A DNA stretch of 64,000 nucleotides from Myxococcales bacterium. Lineage in GTDB: Bacteria; Myxococcota; Kuafuiibacteriia; Kuafuiibacteriales; Kuafuiibacteriaceae. Position 1 is the stretch's first letter; each line of letters begins with the position of its first letter. The notes below the pieces were generated by a model that worked only from the letters and a program-made list of their open reading frames with translations, was not told the origin of the DNA and searched no databases. This document shows, piece by piece, positions 56,141 to 64,000 of the stretch. The position numbers and the translations under genes are program-made. The stretch lies in assembly GCA_019634385.1 (NCBI GenBank), contig JAHQVK010000121.1, positions 1 to 64,000 of the forward strand, in the 5' to 3' direction.

Positions 56141-56965
56141 TCAACTCAGTGCAAGTTGCTTATTTTGTTTCCTCAGTTCTGGACCCGTGGGTGAGCGCAA
56201 CATCCGGCCAAGCTTCTTGATAGCCCGGGCGTGGAGTCGAGATGTCCAGGATTTAGAAAGACCAAGCCTTTTTCCAACTTCTTCTAAAGACATTTCCTGA
56301 TAGTAATACAATCTTACCAAAACCTGCTCCTGATCCGGCAACTGAGCAATAGCATGATCGATCCATTGACGAGTTTGGTGGGCCTCAAGCAATCCCTCCG
56401 CTGACATCTGTTGGTCATCTTCAAGCTCCGCCACCCTCTGACTATTTAGCGTTGTAATGAAGGTAACCACCAACCCTTCGACGGTGACCGCAAGCGAGTG
56501 AACGTTCTCGAACTTGTCTCCGCTTGAATTGACAATCAACGATGGCTCCGCCGGATAGTCAAAACAGGCGTGAGTTTGATACTGAAACCGATGATAGTCT
56601 GTGCGTCCAAACCATCCCATTGACCGAAGCCCATCGTAGACCGCTCCTTTGACCCGATAGTAGGCATAGGTCTTAAACTTTATCCCTCGCCCTGGATCAA
56701 AGCGCTCCGCGGCCTCTATGAGTCCGAGCTGACCGTAGCTCATAAGATCCTCTAGTTCTATGTTTTTGATCAAGGTTCGTTTCACCTGAAGGGCAATGAT
56801 CCGAACCAAATCGGTATGTTTCGCGATCAGCTGATCCCGCCCCCTCGTTTCTAGGGTTGTAGACACCAACCAGTACCTCACTGTTTCAGTAGAGCTCTCG
56901 TTATTCTCAAAACGACTATCCCTAACCGTCTTCGACAATCTAGGCAAGCTCTTCAATAGCGACAC
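56141..56965 (-). CDS. RNA polymerase sigma factor, FliA/WhiG-like
   Basis: LEDLMSYGQLGLIEAAERFDPGRGIKFKTYAYYRVKGAVYDGLRSMGW; region 4 QEQVLVRLYYYQEMSLEEVGKRLGLSKSWTSRLHARAIKKL. Confidence 0.92.
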   Translation of the reverse strand: MSLLKSLPRLSKTVRDSRFENNESSTETVRYWLVSTTLETRGRDQLIAKHTDLVRIIALQVKRTLIKNIELEDLMSYGQLGLIEAAERFDPGRGIKFKTYAYYRVKGAVYDGLRSMGWFGRTDYHRFQYQTHACFDYPAEPSLIVNSSGDKFENVHSLAVTVEGLVVTFITTLNSQRVAELEDDQQMSAEGLLEAHQTRQWIDHAIAQLPDQEQVLVRLYYYQEMSLEEVGKRLGLSKSWTSRLHARAIKKLGRMLRSPTGPELRKQNKQLALS

Positions 56966-57576
56966 CCACTCCTAAGAAATACATAGATATGACCAAACGA
57001 ACGAAATCTCTGGGCACGCATGAGAAATCTATAGATCTGTATTGAGGAAAATTCACAATCTCATTGCCAACCAACATGAGTGAGCTTGAACGGGTGTCTT
57101 CCATCCAATTTCCCCTGAATGGAGTTGAGCGTACTCGCCCAGAAACTTTGAGGTAGGTCTCAACCAAACTCTCATTCGACCAATACAATAGGTCATAGTT
57201 CCACCTCACTATCCACCAACAAAAAAAGAGCGCTCCTCATCTCCTCTGAGACTTGCTGTTCCACCATCATTTTTACCTCTCGCACTAAAGCAAAGCGCGG
57301 CTGCGCTCCTCCATTAAAACAAGGTACTTTTACCTTGGGATATATCAGCCGCCATAGTCAACAATACCGTTGAGCACCGAGCAGTTTGAACCAATAGTTA
57401 TGACTATTCGGTTCACCTGACCCATATCTGCACCGCTTCAACTCAGTCTGGCGGTATGCCGCCGAGAAGGGAGCCGCTCTTGCTTGCTAAGACCTCTCTT
57501 CAAAGTCAGGTGCAGTCTTATGAGCTTAAAGACACCACCTAGGCGTTCAAAAGCGACGTGCGATATCAAAGCCTGG

Positions 57577-57760
57577 CGCGCGTCTTTACACTCCGGCGGT
57601 GGAGATGACGCCGTATCCCGCGCTTGTGAGGAGTCGGCCCCGGAGGGAGAGTACGGGGATGTACCGGGCCGAAAGGCCCGAAAGGGGGGCGAAGCCACCG
57701 ATCCCTCACAAACGCTGGATACAAGTCAGAAAGTGGGCCGGAGGTTAAAGACACGCCCAA
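57577..57760. mobile_element. Family C palindromic element copy (~185 bp)
   Basis: gcgcgcgtctttacactccgg ... ccggaggttaaagacacgccc; internal gcgaagccaccgatccctcaca shared with 32.2 and 36.2 kb. Confidence 0.78.
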
Positions 57761-57886
57761 CAACACCTACTGAAGATCTACCCATCGGATGCTTCTCAAT
57801 CACGAGACACCCCTACTCCTCCAAGGCTCTCCACTGGGAATTGGCGTGACCCAGCAATGACAAGGTGGCTCGAGCTGCTCAGTGCT

Positions 57887-58378
57887 CTAGCTAATGTTGT
57901 TGATCATGGCCTTAGCTGTATCATCACGCTTCTTCAAAACGTTACTTGTAGCAGTAAAAACCCTTTCGCTTTCGTTCATCTTTTGCTGTAGGCGGAGATA
58001 CTGAATATTGAAGCTAGCGTTAAACTCCGCCAGCTCCTGAGAGGCTCGTTGTACCTGTTCAAACGCATTTCCCGCACTGAGAGAGCCTTGTCCCTGCCCA
58101 GAGAGCAAACCCGAGATACCCACCGCACCCGCCGGTTCAGCACTTGCCGTGAGCCCTCCAGACGATCGTTGGGTTCCGGCCAGCGCTGCAGAAATGATTG
58201 CTCCACCGGGAACATATGGCGCAGCTACCCGTAAACCATCGCTGGCAACCTGACCAACCTGCACGAGACTCCTTTGCATGACCGAACCAAATTTCACCTT
58301 AGGGGTCTGGCGGGTTGAGCTAGGCACCGTCGAAAGTCGAAGGGCGGGAGTGTGATTATTTTGGTTAAGCTTAGTCAT
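57887..58378 (-). CDS. Hypothetical protein, possibly T3SS-associated secreted protein (ORF opens at 58507; MTKLNQ start likely)
   Basis: C-terminal FNIQYLRLQQKMNESERVFTATSNVLKKRDDTAKAMINNIS helical segment; low-complexity centre. Confidence 0.55.
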   Translation of the reverse strand: MTKLNQNNHTPALRLSTVPSSTRQTPKVKFGSVMQRSLVQVGQVASDGLRVAAPYVPGGAIISAALAGTQRSSGGLTASAEPAGAVGISGLLSGQGQGSLSAGNAFEQVQRASQELAEFNASFNIQYLRLQQKMNESERVFTATSNVLKKRDDTAKAMINNIS

Positions 58379-58555
58379 GTATTCCCCTCTATCCCGAGCT
58401 GAATCGAGCTCAGACTTTGTGGTTCTTGCTGCGTCGTATCGGCGCGGTCGCAAAAAATGTTGCGGAGTTTTTGGGCTACAACACAGAAACATCCCGCCTG
58501 CCTTCATCGGGGACTTCCGGCAGTTGTCACCGATGTGTAGGCTCCGGCCGTTCTG

Positions 58556-61243
58556 ATGACCAGTAACAATATTTCAGCCGCTCTTTCGAGTGACCTCGAC
58601 CCTACGGAGACCCATGAATGGCTCGAATCGCTCGAATCCGTGCTTGAAAAAGACGGGCCTGAGCGAGCGCATTTCATCATACAGCAACTCGTTACCCGCG
58701 CTCGAGAACGAGGTGGTGATCTTCCCTACAAGGCGACCACCGCCTACGTAAACTCCATCCCCCCCGACCGAGAGCCAAGGTATCCCGGGGATCCGGAGCT
58801 AGAATGGCGCATCCGCCGCCTGACACGGTGGAACGCAATGGCCATGATCCTCAAGGCCAACGCTGATGGCTCCGGACGGGGTGGTCACATTGCAAGTTTC
58901 GCGTCCTCCGCGATGCTATACGACGTGGGCTACAACCACTTCTGGCGAGCTCGCACCAAAGAACACGGCGGAGACCTGATCTTTTTCCAGGGCCACTCCG
59001 CCCCTGGTCTGTATGCTCGTGCTTTTCTCGAAGGACGACTCAGCGAACAGCATCTTCTCGGTTTCCGTCAGGAGCTCTCACCCAACGGACTCTCGTCGTA
59101 TCCTCACCCGTGGCTCATGCCCGATTTTTGGCAGTTCCCTACGGTATCCATGGGCCTTGGACCGCTCATGGCTATCTACCAAGCTCGCTTCCTTCGCTAC
59201 TTAGAAAATCGCGGATTGCTTCCCAAAAGTGACCGCAAAATATGGGCTTTCCTAGGAGATGGTGAAACGGACGAACCAGAAAGTCTGGGAGCCATCGGTC
59301 TCGCTGCTCGGGAAGGACTTGATAACCTCATTTTTGTTATCAACTGTAACCTTCAGCGGCTGGACGGACCAGTTCGCGGCAACGGTAAGATCATCCAAGA
59401 GCTTGAAGGCAACTTTCGAGGTGCCGGCTGGAACGTTCTTAAAGTCATTTGGGGCTCTAATTGGGATCCTCTACTAACCCAAGACAAGAGCGGTATGCTC
59501 CGCAGACTCATGAATGAGTTTCTGGACGGTGACTATCAGTCCTGCAAAGCTAAGGGAGGAGGATTCACCAGAGAACACTTCTTTGGGCGCTACGAAGAAA
59601 CCGCTCGGATGGTTTCTTCGATGACAGATGATGAGGTGGGTGCACTCCGTAGAGGTGGTCACGACCCATTAAAGGTTTATGCTGCCTACAAAGCCGCTGC
59701 AGAACACGTTGGGCAACCCACAGTCATCCTCGCCAAGACGGTTAAAGGATACGGAATGGGAAGTGCGGGGGAAGGTCTCAACATCACTCACCAACAGAAA
59801 AAGATGAACTTGGAGGAACTCAAAGCCTTCCGAGATCGATATAGAATTCCCGTCTCCGACGAGGAACTCACCGATTTACCCTTCCTCAGCCTCCAAGATG
59901 ATTCTGTCGAAAAGCAATATCTAGATGAACGCCGTAAATCGCTGGGAGGTTATATCCCTGCTCGAAAAACAGAGGTACCACAGCTCAAAATCCCACCGCT
60001 AAGTGCTTTCGATGCTGTGCTGCAGTCCTCCGGTGATCGCCAAATTTCCACTACCATGGCCTTTGTTCGTGTTCTCAATACATTGTGCCGGAATAAGGAC
60101 CTAGGCAAACGTATTGTCCCGATCGTGCCTGACGAGAGCCGAACGTTTGGAATGGAAGGTATGTTCCGGCAACTAGGTATCTACAGCCCCCACGGCCAAC
60201 TATATCTCCCCGAAGACAAAGAACAACTAATGTTCTACAAAGAGGATAAGAAGGGACAAGTACTTCAAGAGGGTATCAATGAGGCCGGAGGTATTGCAGA
60301 CTGGATCGCTGCTGCTACCTCATACACAACTCATGGTGTTCCCATGATTCCCTTTTACATCTTCTACTCGATGTTTGGATTCCAGCGTATTGGTGATTTC
60401 ATCTGGGCTGCTGGTGATTCCCGCTCGCGCGGTTTTCTCATCGGCGGAACCGCTGGCCGAACAACGCTTAACGGTGAGGGACTCCAGCATCAAGATGGCC
60501 ACAGTCACATCGCAGCTAGTACCGTGCCTAACTGCATAGCATACGATCCAACCTTTGCCTATGAGATGGCCGTGATTATACACGACGGACTCAAAAGGAT
60601 GTATCAAGATCAGGAAGACATATTTTACTATATAACGGCAATGAATGAGAACTATAACCATCCCGCGATGCCAGAAGGTGCACAGGAGGGCATAATCAAG
60701 GGACTTTATCTATTCAGAGAAGGTAAACCCACAAAAAACAAGCGTAAACGGAGTATTGATTTACTGGGTTGCGGCACCATTCTCCGCGAGGTCATTGCCG
60801 CCGCCGATATCTTAGAAGCTGACTATGGTATCCGCGCAGATGTTTGGAGCGCGCCCAGCTTTACCCAGCTGGCAAGAGACGGATTTGATACTGAACGCTT
60901 CAACCGGCTGCACCCCGAACAAGCCCCAAAAAAATGTTATGTTGAGCAGTGCTTTGAGGGTCGTAGCGGCCCAGTAATCGCTGCTACTGATTATGTTCGC
61001 GCATATGCCGATCAGATTCGGGCGTTTATACCCAATCCCTATACAGTACTTGGGACCGATGGCTTTGGACGCTCAGACCGTCGGGAAGCCCTGCGACGAC
61101 ACTTTGAAGTAGATCGCTATCATGTCGTCGTGGCCGCTTTGAAGGCGCTTGCCGATGAAAACCAGTTCCCGAGAGGTGACGTGCAGAAGGCCATCGCCGC
61201 ATACAAGATTGCTATCGACACGAAGCCACCTCGCTTAGCTTGA
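58556..61243 (+). CDS. aceE: Pyruvate dehydrogenase E1 component (homodimeric type)
   Basis: GGHIASFASSAMLYDVGYNHFWRA; FLGDGETDEPESLGAIGLAAREGLDNLIFVINCNLQRLDGPVRGNGKIIQELEG; VLGTDGFGRSDRREALRRHFEVD. Confidence 0.97.
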   Translation: MTSNNISAALSSDLDPTETHEWLESLESVLEKDGPERAHFIIQQLVTRARERGGDLPYKATTAYVNSIPPDREPRYPGDPELEWRIRRLTRWNAMAMILKANADGSGRGGHIASFASSAMLYDVGYNHFWRARTKEHGGDLIFFQGHSAPGLYARAFLEGRLSEQHLLGFRQELSPNGLSSYPHPWLMPDFWQFPTVSMGLGPLMAIYQARFLRYLENRGLLPKSDRKIWAFLGDGETDEPESLGAIGLAAREGLDNLIFVINCNLQRLDGPVRGNGKIIQELEGNFRGAGWNVLKVIWGSNWDPLLTQDKSGMLRRLMNEFLDGDYQSCKAKGGGFTREHFFGRYEETARMVSSMTDDEVGALRRGGHDPLKVYAAYKAAAEHVGQPTVILAKTVKGYGMGSAGEGLNITHQQKKMNLEELKAFRDRYRIPVSDEELTDLPFLSLQDDSVEKQYLDERRKSLGGYIPARKTEVPQLKIPPLSAFDAVLQSSGDRQISTTMAFVRVLNTLCRNKDLGKRIVPIVPDESRTFGMEGMFRQLGIYSPHGQLYLPEDKEQLMFYKEDKKGQVLQEGINEAGGIADWIAAATSYTTHGVPMIPFYIFYSMFGFQRIGDFIWAAGDSRSRGFLIGGTAGRTTLNGEGLQHQDGHSHIAASTVPNCIAYDPTFAYEMAVIIHDGLKRMYQDQEDIFYYITAMNENYNHPAMPEGAQEGIIKGLYLFREGKPTKNKRKRSIDLLGCGTILREVIAAADILEADYGIRADVWSAPSFTQLARDGFDTERFNRLHPEQAPKKCYVEQCFEGRSGPVIAATDYVRAYADQIRAFIPNPYTVLGTDGFGRSDRREALRRHFEVDRYHVVVAALKALADENQFPRGDVQKAIAAYKIAIDTKPPRLA

Positions 61244-61262
61244 GGACAAAGAGGAATATCTT

Positions 61263-62621
61263 ATGGATAAGCTTATCGAAGTAAAGGTTCCCGATATCGG
61301 CGACTTTGCCGATGTTGAGATAGTCGAAGTACTTATTTCAGAGGGTGATCATGTTGATGTGGAAGCTCCGCTTATCATGTTGGAAAGCGACAAAGCCAGT
61401 ATCGAGGTACCCTCTTCTGCTACTGGTGTAGTCAAACAAGTCAATGTCAAAGTAGGTGGGCGGGTCTCGCAAGGAGACATCGTTATTCTGCTTGAACCCA
61501 GCGCAGCCATAAACGGTGATACTAACCCAAGTACGCCAACCCCGGCTAAAACCCCTTCAGCACCAGAGCCTTCAAAATCGGCTACCAAAGAGACTGAATC
61601 CGACGAGGAGGGCGGACCCGCGCCTGCTGAAACACGCGCGTCTCAGGCCGCTCATCACGTAGTGCCTCCAACAGGGGCACCAGGGATTGACATTAATGAA
61701 GAAGATTTCGCAAAAGCACACGCCTCCCCCTCCGTACGCCGATTTGCGCGTGAGCTGGGAGCAAACTTGGTTAGGATCCGCGGTAATGGCCGTAAGGGGC
61801 GAGTAACCAGGCAAGATGTTGTTGCATACGTGAAGGCAGCCCTCGCGCAAACATCTGCACCGGGGGCTTCGGCGGGGAGTAATCTAGGCATTCCTGCAAT
61901 GCCCGAAATTGACTTCTCCAAGTTTGGAGAGATCGAAACGACACCGTTGTCCCGCATCCAAAAGATATCCGGGCCGGTTCTGCACCGCGCGTGGCTCAAC
62001 GTACCCCACGTCACACACCACGACGAAGCCGACATCACCGAACTTGATAAATTTCGAAAAGATGTAGACAAAAAGGCCAAAGAAGAAGGGTATCGAATTA
62101 CTCTCCTCTCATTCTTAATCAAGGCGGTCGTTACCAATCTTCAGGATCTACCATCATTTAATAGTTCACTCAGTTCGGACGGGCAGAGCCTGATACTTAA
62201 GAAATACTATAACGTTGGGGTCGCTGTTGATACACCCAATGGTTTGGTAGTACCGGTGGTGAAAGATGTTAACAAAAAAGGTATTGTAGATATATCCAAG
62301 GATTTGGCGGTACTTTCGAAGAAAGCCAGAGACGGAAAACTAGGGCCCAAAGAATTGCAGGGGGGCACCTTTTCTATCTCGAGTTTAGGTGGGATCGGCG
62401 GCACATCATTTACGCCGATCGTGTTTGCGCCAGAGGTTGCCATTCTCGGCGTTTCTCGTTCAAGAATGACCCCGGTTTGGAACGGCGAAAGTTTCGTTCC
62501 TCGTCTAATGTTACCACTATCTCTTTCTTACGACCATCGAGTGATCGATGGTGCCGCTGCTGCGCGATTCGTAGCTCGTTTAGGCCAACTCCTAGACGAT
62601 GCACGTCGCATGTTGCTGTGA
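61263..62621 (+). CDS. aceF: Dihydrolipoamide acetyltransferase (PDH E2)
   Basis: Lipoyl domain [67 protein letters not shown]. Confidence 0.96.
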   Translation: MDKLIEVKVPDIGDFADVEIVEVLISEGDHVDVEAPLIMLESDKASIEVPSSATGVVKQVNVKVGGRVSQGDIVILLEPSAAINGDTNPSTPTPAKTPSAPEPSKSATKETESDEEGGPAPAETRASQAAHHVVPPTGAPGIDINEEDFAKAHASPSVRRFARELGANLVRIRGNGRKGRVTRQDVVAYVKAALAQTSAPGASAGSNLGIPAMPEIDFSKFGEIETTPLSRIQKISGPVLHRAWLNVPHVTHHDEADITELDKFRKDVDKKAKEEGYRITLLSFLIKAVVTNLQDLPSFNSSLSSDGQSLILKKYYNVGVAVDTPNGLVVPVVKDVNKKGIVDISKDLAVLSKKARDGKLGPKELQGGTFSISSLGGIGGTSFTPIVFAPEVAILGVSRSRMTPVWNGESFVPRLMLPLSLSYDHRVIDGAAAARFVARLGQLLDDARRMLL

Positions 62622-62625
62622 GGCA

Positions 62626-64000
62626 ATGATGAGTACTAAAGACGTTTCGATTCCAGACATTGGTGACTTCGATGAAGTTCCCGTCATTGAGATCCACGTG
62701 GCTGCTGGCGATCAAGTCGAAGAAGAGCAGCCACTCGTCACCCTGGAGAGTGACAAGGCCACTATGGAAGTGCCCGCGCCATTCTCTGGTACCATCAAAG
62801 ATCTATTGGTAGCTGTTGGTGATAAAGTTAAGAAAGGGGTTGTCATCGCACGAATGGAGCCCTCTTCGGCGGAAAGCTCGTCGTCAGAAGCTCCGCGCCC
62901 GCCTCGGATGGTCTCTGACCCGAGCACCAACCCTTCTTCAGTCGCCCATGCGAACTCGGCCCCAGCGGTAGAAGTAAATGGGGCAACACAGAAGGGTGAT
63001 ATTCATGCCGACGTGGCGGTGTTGGGTGCCGGCCCAGGAGGCTACACCGCCGCCTTTCGAGCAGCGGACCTCGGTTTAAAAACCGTCCTGATCGAGCGTA
63101 GCCCACGACTTGGAGGCGTTTGTCTCAACGTTGGTTGCATACCTTCCAAAGCCCTACTCCATGCAGCCAAGGTAATCACCGAAGCAGAAGAGAGCGTAGA
63201 ATTTGGACTTAAGTTTGGGCCACCCGAGATTGATCTCGACTCCCTCCGAGGGTGGAAAGACAAAGTGGTTCAGCGCCTAACTGGTGGACTTACGGGCCTT
63301 GCAAAAAGCCGCAACGTTCAGGTGGTCCACGGTGTTGGTAGTTTCTCTAGTTCGCATCTTCTCACCGTCACCCATGATAACGGCAAAAGTACCACCGTCT
63401 CATTCGATAGCGCCATCATCGCAGCTGGCTCAGAGCCGGTAGCACTGCCATTCTTCCCAGTAGATGAGCGGGTCATCGATTCTACGGGTGCTCTTGAACT
63501 CCGAGACGTTCCCAAGCGTTTGCTCATTGTAGGGGGAGGGATCATCGGCCTAGAGATGGGCTGCGTATACGATGCCCTCGGATCTGAAGTCACCATTGTA
63601 GAACTTATGGATGGTCTGATGCCAGGCGCTGACCGCGATCTCGTGCGACCACTCCAAAAGCGACTTCAGAAGAGGCTGAAGGGCATTAAGCTCAAGACCA
63701 AGGTTACCGCCTGCGAAGCGAAATCTTCGGGTTTGGTCATCACTTTTGAAAACACCAAAGGAGAGCAGACCAAGGAGACATTTGATCGCGTACTGGTAGC
63801 TGTAGGCCGCAAACCAAATGGTAGACTTATCGGTCTAGATCTTACCGGTGTAAGAGTTGACGAACGTGGTTTCGTGCCCGTAGACCGGCAGATGCGTACT
63901 AATATTGCCCATATATTTGCAATCGGAGACATTGTTGGCCAGCCAATGCTTGCCCACAAGGCTACTCATGAGGGCAAAACGGCAGCAGAGGTCATCGCGG
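62626..64000 (+). CDS. lpd: Dihydrolipoyl dehydrogenase (E3) with N-terminal lipoyl domain; truncated by the window end
   Basis: Own translation: [15 protein letters not shown]...[19 protein letters not shown], then [53 protein letters not shown]. Confidence 0.95.
   Translation, partial: MMSTKDVSIPDIGDFDEVPVIEIHVAAGDQVEEEQPLVTLESDKATMEVPAPFSGTIKDLLVAVGDKVKKGVVIARMEPSSAESSSSEAPRPPRMVSDPSTNPSSVAHANSAPAVEVNGATQKGDIHADVAVLGAGPGGYTAAFRAADLGLKTVLIERSPRLGGVCLNVGCIPSKALLHAAKVITEAEESVEFGLKFGPPEIDLDSLRGWKDKVVQRLTGGLTGLAKSRNVQVVHGVGSFSSSHLLTVTHDNGKSTTVSFDSAIIAAGSEPVALPFFPVDERVIDSTGALELRDVPKRLLIVGGGIIGLEMGCVYDALGSEVTIVELMDGLMPGADRDLVRPLQKRLQKRLKGIKLKTKVTACEAKSSGLVITFENTKGEQTKETFDRVLVAVGRKPNGRLIGLDLTGVRVDERGFVPVDRQMRTNIAHIFAIGDIVGQPMLAHKATHEGKTAAEVIA

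Noticed and set aside
57438-57849. Overlapping ORFs on both strands
   Set aside because: Low-complexity translations of family C element sequence.

Overview
The window is a gene-dense bacterial chromosome segment of moderate GC. The abundance of Ser/Thr kinases, NtrC-type regulators, hybrid kinases and type III secretion (T3SS)-like fragments suggests a deltaproteobacterial/Myxococcota-like host; that assignment is inference only. From left to right it contains: (i) a minus-strand exopolysaccharide/glycan cluster (asparagine synthetase-like, dTDP-glucose dehydratase, Wza-like export protein, WecA-like transferase, glycosyltransferase, beta-barrel-like protein; ~0.3-9.1 kb); (ii) an FHA-GAF-kinase protein, glycerol kinase, Ser/Thr kinases, an MBL-like protein and BolA; (iii) the most notable locus, 22.6-32.0 kb, encoding a fatty-acyl-AMP ligase, a free ACP and a ~2400-aa PKS (KS-AT-ACP-KR-DH) fused to a C-terminal PLP-dependent alpha-oxoamine synthase, flanked by a kinase-ATPase fusion, a Ser/Thr kinase, a probable pseudokinase and an NtrC-type regulator; (iv) S41 protease, SufU/SufS, split XdhC, MocA and MoeA, tandem SPFH proteins with NfeD, and a hybrid histidine kinase; (v) ferredoxin, RlmL-like methyltransferase, SDR, endonuclease I, SerC, a T3SS inner-rod-like protein and a FliA-like sigma factor; (vi) a pyruvate dehydrogenase operon (aceE-aceF-lpd, lpd running off the end). 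Several families of short palindromic MITE-like elements, most bounded by CTAG, sit in intergenic regions. Several abut or overlap stop codons, and one copy is chimeric.
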